Assembly (NCBI GenBank): GCA_016210545.1
Contig: JACQTY010000027.1
Location: 1-40,640, forward strand
Origin: Chloroflexota bacterium
Lineage (GTDB): Bacteria; Chloroflexota; Dehalococcoidia; JACVQG01
Direction: 5' to 3'
Length of the DNA stretch: 40,640 bases
Shown here: in pieces, positions 24,772-33,449 of the stretch
How the letters are laid out: each line of letters opens with the position of its first letter
Numbering within the stretch: position 1 is the stretch's first letter
The notes under the pieces: generated by a model
The model's database searches: none
Told to the model about the DNA's origin: nothing
Seen by the model: the letters and a program-made list of their open reading frames with translations, nothing else
Made by a program: the position numbers and the translations under genes

Positions 24772-25245
24772 CTATACAGACAGCAGCCGCTCGCTGATCA
24801 GCACATGGCAGGTATCGTCGAGTCTGGATGCCACCACCTTTATGAGTTGGTTCAGCACCTCGTACCCGATCCGGTGATTACCCTGAACGAGCGACCTTAG
24901 CCTGACGCCATCCGTGGCCAGGACCCTGGTGGCTTCCAGACATGTCGCCGTCAACGTATATCGATAGGGGGCCACAAGCACAGACCAGCCAAAGACTTCC
25001 GTTGGATTCACAATGTCAACGGTCACTTTCTTGCTTAGCTGGAGCCGTGTCACAAGCATCTGCTTTTGGAGGGCCACCTTCCCCTTCTCCACTACGTACA
25101 GTTCATCGGCCGCGGCCTTTTCATCGAAGATCGACGCCCCGGCTTCGTAGTCCTTGACCTGAGATATGCTGGCTATATTATCGATCTCTTCATCACTAAG
25201 CGATTCAAAGAGGTGACACTCTTTGAGTAGCTGCTTAATTGTCAA
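24772..25245 (-). CDS. Stand-alone cyclic-nucleotide-binding-fold protein
   Basis: A 157-aa protein made of one cNMP-binding beta-roll (LFESLSDEEIDNIA, then GASIFDEKAAADELYVVEKGKVAL) with a short helix and no DNA-binding domain. The usual phosphate-binding RxA segment is not clear, so nucleotide binding is uncertain. TTG 25245 is supported by GGGAGGT six bases upstream, and the gene overlaps the end of the receiver-like gene by 11 bases. It probably works with the proteins encoded upstream as a redox or ligand sensor subunit (inference). Confidence 0.75.
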   Translation of the reverse strand: MTIKQLLKECHLFESLSDEEIDNIASISQVKDYEAGASIFDEKAAADELYVVEKGKVALQKQMLVTRLQLSKKVTVDIVNPTEVFGWSVLVAPYRYTLTATCLEATRVLATDGVRLRSLVQGNHRIGYEVLNQLIKVVASRLDDTCHVLISERLLSV

Positions 25246-25957
25246 ATCGTACCTCCCTTGCCTTCACTGTCTCCGTTGTGCGAACCTCCTGGCCGATGTG
25301 GTGACGCTTAGGCCACAGCGCCGCCGCCGCTCTTCCAGCCAGGCTGAGCAACAGCGCCGCAAATCCTCCAATAGCCAGGAAAGCGCCGGCTCCGGCGAAC
25401 ACGATGGTGAACACCATTACCAGACCGCCGAGCGTCGCCAGTCCGCTGTACAGCGTTGCCGTTTCGGTTGTCTGGATTACCCTTTGTCTGAGAGAGACTC
25501 TCTCCCCCGCCTTAACATCGGCAAAGACCAGTCTGGATGCGGAGGCAGTTTCGTCGTAAAGCTCCCGGAAGCGGAACGGGACGCTCGCTTCCGCAGTCTG
25601 CATGCAGAAACATGCCTCTGTATTCCCGTACGCTCCTTTACTGTGATATGTGATAGCATTCATCGCTGGCAGCAGTACCACCATGGACCGGGGCAGTTCT
25701 TGAGATATGTCCATAGCTGTATCCAAACCGCTTATCCGAGAAAGACGAACGGTGTCGAGGCCAACACAGTACGGGAGACGGGAATCCACCACCACAACCT
25801 CCGGCCGCAGGCTCCTGGCAAGGGACTTGGCTTTGAGAGCGTTATCGGCCTGCCCCACAACCACGACGCCGGGTTCCCTCTCCACTACCTCTGTGAGCAT
25901 ATTTCGCTCCTCAGAATGTTCTGAGGCGATGATCGCTCTTAGTTTGGTACCCATCAT
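25235..25957 (-). CDS. Receiver-like domain fused to a membrane segment
   Basis: A 240-aa protein. Residues about 6-100 resemble a response-regulator receiver: VVVVDSRLP keeps the aspartate (Asp58), but the acidic pair of the normal VDDH motif is SEH here. A middle region with cysteines (ACFCMQ) follows. Residues about 168-210 form two hydrophobic helices in a hairpin. There is no output domain. It looks like a degenerate, membrane-anchored receiver. GGAGGTG precedes the tandem ATGs at 25957, and that site can be sequestered by a perfect upstream complement. Confidence 0.7.
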   Translation of the reverse strand: MMGTKLRAIIASEHSEERNMLTEVVEREPGVVVVGQADNALKAKSLARSLRPEVVVVDSRLPYCVGLDTVRLSRISGLDTAMDISQELPRSMVVLLPAMNAITYHSKGAYGNTEACFCMQTAEASVPFRFRELYDETASASRLVFADVKAGERVSLRQRVIQTTETATLYSGLATLGGLVMVFTIVFAGAGAFLAIGGFAALLLSLAGRAAAALWPKRHHIGQEVRTTETVKAREVRFDN

Positions 25958-26028
25958 GGCTTCACCTCCGGGACTATGTTAGGACGCCGAGAGTAGACCT
26001 TATTGTTCCTTAGTGTAGAGGTGAAGCC
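25958..26028 (-). promoter_or_regulatory. Ribosome-binding-site sequestering inverted repeat
   Basis: On the minus strand, GGCTTCACCTC (26028-26018) and GAGGTGAAGCC (25968-25958) are perfect 11-bp complements. The second arm contains the Shine-Dalgarno GGAGGTG and ends at the ATG. If the transcript begins upstream of 26028, the stem would hide the ribosome-binding site. The 49-base loop contains TACACT, a possible -10 for a shorter transcript lacking the first arm. Confidence 0.55.
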
Positions 26029-26116
26029 GGCGTTTTGGAATTCGCTGTTGGTGGGAGATCGCGCCAAGGAACGAATGAAATTTTGGCTACCATACAGATG
26101 ACTGGGCTACAGTAGG

Positions 26117-26139
26117 CAGTGTATGTCGGGCATACACTG
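26117..26139. promoter_or_regulatory. Perfect 9-bp dyad CAGTGTATG-N5-CATACACTG
   Basis: A 23-base dyad between the response-regulator stop (26165) and the receiver-like gene. No T-run follows in either direction. Size and symmetry fit a NarL/LuxR-type dimer site, but a transcript-end hairpin for the regulator gene is an alternative. Confidence 0.5.
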
Positions 26140-26164
26140 TTCGGGGGATGGGGAGGTTTTCGGA

Positions 26165-26827
26165 CTATTTGTCCAGAGTGATGATACCGCGTTGGATGGC
26201 GAACTTGACCAGTTCAGTGCGTGTGTGCAGCCCTAGTTTCGCCATGATGTGGGCTCGATGGGTCTGCACAGTGCTGGCGCTGACCACCAGGAGGTCGGCG
26301 ATCTCCTGGTTGGTGCGGCCTTCAGCAACGAGTTTCAAAATCTCCTGCTCCCTGTCGGTCAGTCCATCATAGCTTTCCCTATCTTTCCCGGCCCGAACGC
26401 GTTTCAAATAGTCGCCCAGCAGGCTCTTGGCCATCGATGGGTACAAGAAAACGTCCCCATGCCACACCATCCTCAGAGCAGCGACCAGTTCAGCCGATGA
26501 CCCCCCCTTGATGAAGTAGCCGGAGGCCCCGGCGTCAAGTGCCTGAAAAAAGTGGGTATCATTATCATGCATGGTCAGAGTGAGCACCTTCACCTCGGGG
26601 CAACATTGCCTGATCTGGCGCGTGGCCTCCAGGCCATTCATGCCCGGCATGGTGAGGTCCATTATCGCAATATCCGGTTTGAGCTGCTTTGTCTTGTCCA
26701 CTGCTTCCTGCCCACCCACAGCTTCCCCTACAACCTCAAAGTCGGGATTGGCCTCTAAGATGGCCCGGATGCCTTCACGGACGAGGGCGTGGTCGTCAAC
26801 GATCAGTACCCTTATTTTGCTGCCCAT
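26165..26827 (-). CDS. NarL/LuxR-family response regulator
   Basis: A 220-aa regulator: a receiver domain (VLIVDDHALVREG, phosphoacceptor Asp57 in IAIMDLTMPG, Lys107 in YFIKGG) and a C-terminal LuxR helix-turn-helix (LTDREQEILKLVAEGRTNQEIADLL, partly quoted). The track ORF begins at 26875, but ATG 26827 with GGAAAGG upstream opens exactly at the receiver domain. It overlaps the kinase end by 32 bases, so the pair is translationally coupled and is a cognate two-component system. Confidence 0.93.
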   Translation of the reverse strand: MGSKIRVLIVDDHALVREGIRAILEANPDFEVVGEAVGGQEAVDKTKQLKPDIAIMDLTMPGMNGLEATRQIRQCCPEVKVLTLTMHDNDTHFFQALDAGASGYFIKGGSSAELVAALRMVWHGDVFLYPSMAKSLLGDYLKRVRAGKDRESYDGLTDREQEILKLVAEGRTNQEIADLLVVSASTVQTHRAHIMAKLGLHTRTELVKFAIQRGIITLDK

Positions 26828-29141
26828 CTGCGGTTTCCTTTCCTTGTGAAGGTGTGTGGGTGGGTATCTCCACAACTATGAGCGTTCCGTGCCCTGGAGT
26901 CGAACTGACGCTCAATGTACCCGCCAGCAAGGCTGCTCGCTCCTGCATGCCTACAAGCCCCAGCGATTGCACCCCTTTGCCAGGAGCAAGGGGAGATGCC
27001 GCGTCAAAGCCCCGGCCATCGTCCCCAATGGCAGCCACTATCTTGTCACGCTCCATTCTCATTCGTATTGTGGCATAGTGGGCCCCCGAGTGTTTGATAA
27101 TATTGTGGACAGCCTCCTGGACAATCCGGAACAGAGCCGTCTCCGTGGGAATGGGAAGGGAACGATTGAACCCCTGGGCCTCAAAGTCCAGGCGGATGTC
27201 AACCGCTTCCAGGAGAGTCTTGGCATTTGAGCGGATAGCGGCTACCAGGCCAAGCTCATCCAGGTCTGTGGAGCGGAGACCGCGCATTATTTTGCGCATT
27301 TCATCCAGCACACGCACGGCGATTAGCCTGGCGCTGGCCAGCCTATCGGCGACTGCTGGCAATCTTGGAGACAACGTGCTCTCAGCAGATTCAATCTTCA
27401 TGATTAGTCCAGTCAGCGTCTGAGCACACCCATCGTGCAACTCCCTGGATATCCGTTTGCGTTCCTCTTCCTCGGCATTGATGATGGCGCTAAGAAGTTG
27501 GCCACGAAGCTCTTCCTTGTTTCTGGCCTCCTGGTACAGTAGTGAGTTCTCCACGGCCAGGCCTACATGGTATCCGATGGAATGCATCAGCTCGAAATCG
27601 CTATAGGTAAAGCATCGCTCCGCGGAATAGGTCACGTTCATTACGCCGAGCACTTTGTCTTTCGACTTGAGGGGCACGCTGACGAAACCGGTGGACCCTT
27701 TCTTGCTCGCCGCCTCCCGGGCCAGCACGGGACACTGGGATGTATCATTGACTAACAAAGCATGGCCGAATTGTAACACCTGGTGGCAGGCACAGTTCGC
27801 CGTATGGGAGGTGGCCTCCTGGCAACCGAACAGATTTGAATTGCCTACACAACTTGCCAGCTTGAACTCTTCCTTCTTCGCATCCTTGAGAAACACGCAA
27901 CCAACATCAGACCCCGTAATCTCCAGCACCTTTCGCGTCGCCCTGTTCAATATCTCTTCGAGGTCCAGAGACAGGCTCACGGTAGCCGCTATGGAATTGA
28001 GGGTCAACAACTCCTGGTTGCGAGACACCAGTTCAGAATGCGTTTTCTCCAGGTCGCGAGTCATGCTGGCAAAGGCGCCGCTTAACTGTCCTATTTCGTC
28101 CCGGCGCCAGATGGGCATAACAGCCCTGAAATCGCCGGTTGCCACCCTCGCGGCGGCAGATGTAAGCATCCTGAGGGGCCTCATCACTCCTTGCATGAAT
28201 ATCCACACCACCAGGAACATGCTCACCACTATGATCCCGCCGAGGAGCAAGAGCCTCTTCTTTAGCTGGTCCGCGATGGCGAAGGCCTCCTCCTCTGATT
28301 GACGGATAGCCACTCCCCACGGCGCGAAGGAAAGCGGGGCGAACGCGAGGACATCCTTGCGTCTTTCAATTTGATTTTCGGCGCCGTGGCATCTGTGACA
28401 GGTCCTGACTGTGGCCTTTCCTTCAGCCATCAACTGGGCGAAGCGGCCGGGGTGGTCACTCATCTCAAATGCCTGTGGAGGACGTCCGGGCTCTGTTCTG
28501 GCCAGTACCACACCGTTCATATCTACTATCTCGACATATCCCGTGTTGCCCAGGGTTATGGGCTTGATAAAACCTCCAATACTGGACATCTTCACATCGA
28601 CGGCCATACTCAAGGCCCCAATGTACCTGCCGCCCGGGTCTCGTATAGGGGCAACAGCAAACACCACGGGGTTGGTTGTCGCCGGAGCGTTTACCAAACT
28701 GGACCAAGCTGCCTTCCCGCTGGCGACGAGGCTCTCCACATCACCGTACCCGGGGAGCACCTGACCTTCAGCGTCAAATTGGTATAACTGCTGGAGGACC
28801 TTGCCGTGGCTATCAATAAGAAAGATACCCTGGCTGAAAATGCCTGTCTGTTTGGCCGTATTTATCAGGACCCTTGCCTCTTCCCGAAACTCCGGCTCCG
28901 TGGGCAACGAACCTCGAGAGGCAGCAGCGTCCCTCAGATGAATCAGGCTGTGATAGACTGTCTCGTCCAAATGGCTGGCCACGATACGGGACATGGTCAA
29001 TCTCTCCTCAAGGGTACGCTGGGTACTGTCGTTCAGAGATTGCACCCCCATAAGACTGAACAGGCCCAGTCCAAGCGCCAGGCTCAAGAACACAAGTAAG
29101 CCTATTCTTTTGGGGAGCGCCAGATTGGCCATGAATTCCAT
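26796..29141 (-). CDS. Membrane sensor histidine kinase with CxxCH motif and Cys-rich GAF domain
   Basis: A 781-aa kinase: helix 1 (about 11-32), a Cache-like extracytoplasmic domain (about 45-295), helix 2 (298-318), HAMP (319-372), GAF (about 385-535), HisKA_3 with His569 in RELHDG, and an ATPase domain (DDGRGFD). Cys248-His-Arg-Cys251-His252 in the extracytoplasmic part is a c-type heme attachment motif. The GAF domain has Cys440, Cys450, Cys452 and Cys470 close together, able in principle to bind a metal or Fe-S cluster. Two redox-type sensor sites would make this a redox, O2 or NO sensor (inference). ATG 29141 has GAGAGG. It drives the adjacent NarL-type regulator. Confidence 0.92.
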   Translation of the reverse strand: MEFMANLALPKRIGLLVFLSLALGLGLFSLMGVQSLNDSTQRTLEERLTMSRIVASHLDETVYHSLIHLRDAAASRGSLPTEPEFREEARVLINTAKQTGIFSQGIFLIDSHGKVLQQLYQFDAEGQVLPGYGDVESLVASGKAAWSSLVNAPATTNPVVFAVAPIRDPGGRYIGALSMAVDVKMSSIGGFIKPITLGNTGYVEIVDMNGVVLARTEPGRPPQAFEMSDHPGRFAQLMAEGKATVRTCHRCHGAENQIERRKDVLAFAPLSFAPWGVAIRQSEEEAFAIADQLKKRLLLLGGIIVVSMFLVVWIFMQGVMRPLRMLTSAAARVATGDFRAVMPIWRRDEIGQLSGAFASMTRDLEKTHSELVSRNQELLTLNSIAATVSLSLDLEEILNRATRKVLEITGSDVGCVFLKDAKKEEFKLASCVGNSNLFGCQEATSHTANCACHQVLQFGHALLVNDTSQCPVLAREAASKKGSTGFVSVPLKSKDKVLGVMNVTYSAERCFTYSDFELMHSIGYHVGLAVENSLLYQEARNKEELRGQLLSAIINAEEEERKRISRELHDGCAQTLTGLIMKIESAESTLSPRLPAVADRLASARLIAVRVLDEMRKIMRGLRSTDLDELGLVAAIRSNAKTLLEAVDIRLDFEAQGFNRSLPIPTETALFRIVQEAVHNIIKHSGAHYATIRMRMERDKIVAAIGDDGRGFDAASPLAPGKGVQSLGLVGMQERAALLAGTLSVSSTPGHGTLIVVEIPTHTPSQGKETADGQQNKGTDR

Positions 29142-29618
29142 GCAGGTGCGGCCTCTCGGTACTTGTTGCCCTCCAGATTTGGGGACTCGATAAAGCTCTG
29201 CTCCGGCGGGTGAACGCGTAATACTAATGGCTAATATGTTTGATTTGTTTGATACGATGGTATGCCTAAGTTAGAGATATTGTCAAGTTGGCCCTTCCGG
29301 GGAGGCCGGGGCCAAAGAGACTATGCAGGTTTCCACCTATCTGATACGGGACAGAGCGGTTGACCATGCCAACACCCCGTCCTCATGCCGCGAAGGTAGT
29401 CAAGAAGGGCTGGGCCATGCTACAATATCAATTGCGCCAGATACTTGTTCGCAAGTTGCTCCTGGTTTTCGGAAGCCAGCGTCGAAGAACTTTCACAATC
29501 TCCGTACGCTCTCCGACCACGCCGCGGCAGAAGGAAACCGTTGACAAAGCGTTCGCGAGGCATGCCGTGCTAACCAGCACCGTAGCGTGAGAGCGGAGTC
29601 TACGTATGACGTCCCGCT
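29142..29618. other. Intergenic region upstream of the sensor kinase and tRNA
   Basis: A 477-base gap with the candidate kinase promoter (29257-29286) and an adjoining GC-rich hairpin (TTGGCCC/GGGCCAA, 29288-29315). The short ORFs in it show no family features. Confidence 0.55.
29257..29286 (-). promoter_or_regulatory. Candidate promoter for the kinase-regulator operon
   Basis: On the minus strand TTGACA (29286-29281), 18 bases, TACCAT (29262-29257), leaving a leader of about 110 bases before ATG 29141. Confidence 0.45.
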
Positions 29619-29709
29619 GGAGGGGTGACCGAGTGGTTTATGGTGACGGTCTTGAAAACCGTTCTCCGGTTAACCTGGAGCGTGGGTTCGAATCCCACCC
29701 CCTCCGCCA
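29619..29709 (+). tRNA. tRNA-Ser (anticodon UGA)
   Basis: A 91-base class II tRNA. The acceptor GGAGGGG pairs with CCCCTCC, followed by G73 and an encoded CCA. The anticodon loop is CTTGAAA, giving UGA. A long variable arm CTCCGG...CCTGGAG and a TTCGAAT T-loop follow. It reads UCA (and other UCN) codons. The ORF at 29625 in the track is a shadow of it. Confidence 0.96.
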
Positions 29710-29751
29710 ATACGAATTGGGCGTTCCTTCGGTTGTGTCGCAATCATAGCT

Positions 29752-30207
29752 ATGAATATATGGAAACTCGTGCGCACTGTCACTGTATTAGAGGCGGTTG
29801 CCTTTCTTATGGCTGCTGTGTTACATCTTGGCGTGGGCATTCCGTTGGGATATTACGTGCTTAATGAGCCACGAATTATTCCGGCGACTATTGTTGAGGG
29901 CCTGGCCGCCCTCTTTCTCGGAGTCGGCGCGTATGCCGTATTCAGCCGCAGGACATGGGCATGGCGTTCAGTCCTCGCTGCCCACTCCTTTTCAATCGCG
30001 GGCGTTATTCTTGGCATGGTCTCGCTAGCCGTTGGACGTGGCCCTCGGACCGAACTGAATGACGTTTACCACCGTGTGATGTTGGCGGTGCTGGTAATGA
30101 TGCTACTGTTCACATTTACACAAAAGGCAAAGGTTTCTCTGCGTCATGTCCAGAAACAGAAACAAGTAACGTTTTCAAAACACCGGCCCAACGGCGCTAT
30201 GCGTTGA
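29752..30207 (+). CDS. Four-helix membrane protein of unknown function
   Basis: A 151-aa protein with four predicted helices (about 10-30, 43-64, 72-96 and 107-125) and a basic cytoplasmic tail. ATG 29752 is 42 bases after the tRNA, with no strong Shine-Dalgarno visible. No family recognised. Confidence 0.6.
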   Translation: MNIWKLVRTVTVLEAVAFLMAAVLHLGVGIPLGYYVLNEPRIIPATIVEGLAALFLGVGAYAVFSRRTWAWRSVLAAHSFSIAGVILGMVSLAVGRGPRTELNDVYHRVMLAVLVMMLLFTFTQKAKVSLRHVQKQKQVTFSKHRPNGAMR

Positions 30208-30336
30208 CCGGCTGTCCGAGCGAGACCAGTCGCTCCGGGCATCGAGTCCCCTCCGTTCCGAGAGTCCCATGTCGGGAGAGTCCGCCCGGGGGAGAAGTCG
30301 GACAGGAGGTCCCGAGGAGGTCCAAAGCTCATAGAC

Positions 30337-30696
30337 TTGGTGCGAGACAGCAGGCAAGGCTCCGACCGGTTCACTGAAGACCTCCCTTGTCCGGAATGCT
30401 TGGGCTGGGGTGAATACTACTCCACGTGCAGACACCCGCACTATGTCTGCCCGACCTGCCGTCGGGAGCAATGCCTTTACCGCTGGAAGTTTCCCATGAG
30501 GACCGAGGCGGAGGCCGTCCATTTCCTGAAGAGCGCCCAACTCGCCACGCAGAAGGCGTGCGTCATCAGGCTGGCGCCGACGCCCGGTGGCCCGAGGAGA
30601 TACAGGATATTTCCCGACGAAGAGGTATACCAGGACTACCTTCGCCGAGTCGGCGGCGAAGGTGGCAAATCCCAAATCCTGAATCCAAAATCCTAA
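30337..30696 (+). CDS. Small putative zinc-ribbon protein
   Basis: A 119-aa ORF with CPECLGWGEYYSTCRHPHYVCPTCRREQC: two CxxC pairs about 20 residues apart with extra Cys/His between, suggesting a zinc ribbon. The rest is a basic alpha/beta stretch with no known family. It may start at TTG 30337 or GTG 30340; the nearest GAGGAGG is about 16 bases away, too far to decide. Its C-terminus runs into low-complexity AAATCC-type DNA. It could be a real small gene or a remnant. Confidence 0.45.
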   Translation: MVRDSRQGSDRFTEDLPCPECLGWGEYYSTCRHPHYVCPTCRREQCLYRWKFPMRTEAEAVHFLKSAQLATQKACVIRLAPTPGGPRRYRIFPDEEVYQDYLRRVGGEGGKSQILNPKS

Positions 30697-30761
30697 ACTC
30701 TAAACAGGCCCAATGACCAAAATTCACACCTATTGGATAGAAAGGTGGACAAGGCCATAAG

Positions 30762-31925
30762 ATGAAGATCCACGAATATCAGGCCAAACAGATCCTGTCG
30801 CAGGCGGGCATACGTGTCCCCAAAGGGAACGTAGCTGCTACGGCTGCGGAGGCGGGGCGCATTGCCGCGGAACTGGGTGGGCGGTGCGTGATCAAGGCCC
30901 AGGTACACGCCGGCGGCAGAGGAAAGGCCGGTGGTATAAGGGCGGCGACCTCGGCTGCTGATGCAGAGGGACTGGCGGCCAGGATGCTGGGCAGCAGGCT
31001 GGTGACCGCCCAGACTTCGGCGGAAGGAGCGCCGGTATCCAGGGTGCTGGTCGAGGAGACCGTTGAAGTCGCCAGGGAACTTTATCTGGGCATGACCGTC
31101 GATGGCTCGGCGATGGCCCCGGTGATGATGGCCAGTACTGCCGGCGGTATGGAGATAGAGGAGGTAGCTCACACACAACCAGAAAAGATCCTCAAGATGG
31201 CTATCAACTCGGTATCGGGCTTCCAGCCGTTTCACGGGCGGCAGCTTGCTTTTGGCCTGGGGCTGGAGCCGCCGTTGATGGCTCAGGCCACGAGCCTGAT
31301 GGCCAACCTGTACAGGCTGTTCGTCACTCAAGACCTTTCTCTGGCCGAGATAAATCCTCTCGTGGTCACCAAAGACGGACGCCTTTTGCCGCTGGACTGC
31401 AAGCTCAATATCGACGATAATGCTCTCTTCCGACGTCCCGAGTTGGCAGCCTTGCGCGACCCGCAGCAGGAGGACGCCCTGGAGCTTCAGGCCCTCAGCC
31501 TGGGTGTGCGCAACTACATCAAGCTGGACGGCAGCATCGGTTGCATGGTCAACGGGGCGGGCCTGGCGATGGCCGTGCTGGACCAGATCACATCGGCTGG
31601 CGGCCGGCCGGCCAACTTCCTGGACATAGGCACAGCCAACAACACTGAACGCGTGGTCAACGCCTTCAAGGTATTTAAGGCGGACACCCGGGTAAAGGCA
31701 GTATTGGTGAATATCTTCGGCGGCATGGCCCGGGTCGACGTCATTGCCCAGGGCATCGTGGAGGCCCACCAGCAGATGGACATCACCTTCCCCATAGTTA
31801 TTCGATTGGCAGGGACGAACGTGGATGCAGGCAAGAAGATACTGGAGGCATCCGGCCTCCGCTTCATCACAGCCAGCGACATGAAGGACGCTGCGGAGAA
31901 AGCAGTGAAGGCAGCCAAGAGATGA
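30762..31925 (+). CDS. sucC: Succinyl-CoA ligase (ADP/GDP-forming) subunit beta
   Basis: TCA-cycle enzyme subunit with the ATP-grasp fold. The 387-aa protein begins [17 protein letters not shown] and has the [11 protein letters not shown] loop, NPLVVTKDG and NGAGLAMA. It overlaps sucD by four bases (ATGA). In this direction it makes succinate and ATP/GTP from succinyl-CoA, or the reverse. Confidence 0.96.
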   Translation: MKIHEYQAKQILSQAGIRVPKGNVAATAAEAGRIAAELGGRCVIKAQVHAGGRGKAGGIRAATSAADAEGLAARMLGSRLVTAQTSAEGAPVSRVLVEETVEVARELYLGMTVDGSAMAPVMMASTAGGMEIEEVAHTQPEKILKMAINSVSGFQPFHGRQLAFGLGLEPPLMAQATSLMANLYRLFVTQDLSLAEINPLVVTKDGRLLPLDCKLNIDDNALFRRPELAALRDPQQEDALELQALSLGVRNYIKLDGSIGCMVNGAGLAMAVLDQITSAGGRPANFLDIGTANNTERVVNAFKVFKADTRVKAVLVNIFGGMARVDVIAQGIVEAHQQMDITFPIVIRLAGTNVDAGKKILEASGLRFITASDMKDAAEKAVKAAKR

Positions 31926-32803
31926 GCATCTTAGTCGATAAGAACACCCGGCTTCTTGTTCAGGGCATCACCGGCGGCGAGGGCAGTTTCCATGCCCAGC
32001 GTTGCCAGGAATACGGCGCCAAGGTGGTGGCAGGCGTAACGCCAGGCAAGGCGGGGTCACAGGTTGCTGGCATCCCCGTGTTCAATACCGTGGAGAAGGC
32101 GGTCAGAGAGACCGGCGCCAACGCTAGCATTATCTTCGTGCCGGCGGCCTTCGCCGCCGACGCTATCATGGAAGCAGCCGACGCGGGCATACCGCTGGTG
32201 GTGTGCATCACCGAAGGCATACCCACCCTGGATATGGTGACCGTAACCGGCTATCTGAATCTGAGGGGCGCCCGGCTGATCGGCCCGAACTGCCCGGGGG
32301 TTATCTCGCCGGGAAAGAGCAAGGCGGGCATCATGGCTGGAGAAATACATATGCCCGGCGCCGTGGGAGTGGTCTCTCGCAGCGGCACCCTTACCTACGA
32401 AACGGTCGCTCAGCTAACGGCGCTGGGCCTGGGCCAGTCCACCTGTGTGGGCATCGGCGGCGACCCGATAGTGGGTAGTTCTTTCGCCGACATGCTTCAG
32501 CTCTTCCAGAAGGACCGGGCGACCAGGGCCGTGGTGCTGATCGGGGAGATCGGCGGCTCCAAGGAGCAGGAGGCCGCCGAGTTCATCAAGACCATGACCA
32601 AGCCGGTGATAGCGTTTGTGGCCGGGGCTACCGCGCCTCCCGGCAGGCGCATGGGCCATGCCGGGGCCATCATAAGCGGCAGTTCGGGGACAGCAAAGGA
32701 AAAGATGGCCGCACTCAAGGCAGCCGGGGCGCTTATTGCTCCCAGCCCGGCGCAAATAGGGGAGACAGTGAAACAGGTGTTGGGGAAGGATTCTCGCCGG
32801 TAG
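31922..32803 (+). CDS. sucD: Succinyl-CoA ligase subunit alpha
   Basis: A 293-aa subunit with the CoA-binding Rossmann domain ([14 protein letters not shown]) and the phosphohistidine loop GHAGAIISG. The catalytic histidine in GHAGA accepts the phosphate. [11 protein letters not shown] is another family block. It ends at the hairpin near 32835. Confidence 0.97.
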   Translation: MSILVDKNTRLLVQGITGGEGSFHAQRCQEYGAKVVAGVTPGKAGSQVAGIPVFNTVEKAVRETGANASIIFVPAAFAADAIMEAADAGIPLVVCITEGIPTLDMVTVTGYLNLRGARLIGPNCPGVISPGKSKAGIMAGEIHMPGAVGVVSRSGTLTYETVAQLTALGLGQSTCVGIGGDPIVGSSFADMLQLFQKDRATRAVVLIGEIGGSKEQEAAEFIKTMTKPVIAFVAGATAPPGRRMGHAGAIISGSSGTAKEKMAALKAAGALIAPSPAQIGETVKQVLGKDSRR

Positions 32804-32834
32804 GAAGGGGCTGAGGACTACCGAAACTGTCAAC

Positions 32835-32869
32835 ACGGAAGGGGTGGCCACGACGGCCGCGCCTTCCGT
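32835..32869. terminator. Hairpin between convergent sucD and DUF192 genes
   Basis: ACGGAAGG (32835-32842) pairs with CCTTCCGT (32862-32869), with an inner GGCC/GGCC stem. Only a short GTTT follows. It lies between converging transcripts, so it may serve both. Confidence 0.55.
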
Positions 32870-32908
32870 TTGGACCAAATGACCTTATGCGCGGCCATAT
32901 GGCCCTCT

Positions 32909-33427
32909 TCACTGGAGTTGCGCTTTGTCTCCCACCTTTATGCCCGTTTTCTCGAACCATCCCTTGTTGACCTCAAGGGCTTTCCGGTACGGCTTTGCCG
33001 AATAATGGAGGGTCTCCGTCATTGGCTCCATGTCCTGGATATCCACTATGACACCGTCCTTGTCAATGAAGGCGATGGACAGGGGGATCAGGGTATTCTT
33101 CATATAGAACGGGATGGACACGGCCTCGCCATACTGCGTGAAATCGAAGAGCATCCCCTTGTTCTCCGGCAGGGAAGTCCGGTTCATCAGCCCTGTCTGC
33201 AACTGTTCAGGCGTAGCCGCTATCTCCACCTCCACGGTAAAGGCGCAGCCGTGCTCATTGGACATCACCATGGTTGGCACAGATGCATCGGGGCTGGTGG
33301 GCTGCGCCGGCGGGGTCCCATTTGTCGGGACGCTGGTCCGACTGGCGGCGGGGGTGGAGGAAATGGCGCAGGCCGATAATGCACCGGCCAGCGCCAGGGC
33401 GCCCAGGAAGTATACGAATTGCTTCAT
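32909..33427 (-). CDS. DUF192 family lipoprotein
   Basis: A 172-aa protein with a lipoprotein signal (LAGALSAC) and a Pro/Thr-rich linker, then the DUF192 domain: TGLMNRTSLPENKGMLFDF, IPFYMKNTLIPLSIAFID and a final GIKVGDKAQL. The track starts at 33520, but AAGGAGG before ATG 33427 gives the right lipoprotein start. Its biochemical role is unknown. It is the last gene in the prfB operon, 22 bases after the binding protein. Confidence 0.88.
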   Translation of the reverse strand: MKQFVYFLGALALAGALSACAISSTPAASRTSVPTNGTPPAQPTSPDASVPTMVMSNEHGCAFTVEVEIAATPEQLQTGLMNRTSLPENKGMLFDFTQYGEAVSIPFYMKNTLIPLSIAFIDKDGVIVDIQDMEPMTETLHYSAKPYRKALEVNKGWFEKTGIKVGDKAQLQ

Positions 33428-33449
33428 ACTTGTGCCTCCTTCAACCCGT

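Noticed and set aside
29323-29590. Short plus-strand ORFs upstream of tRNA-Ser
   Set aside because: No ribosome-binding site or conserved motif, and two overlapping frames equally open.
30693-31769. 358-aa minus-strand ORF opposite sucC
   Set aside because: Antisense shadow of a well-supported sucC reading frame.
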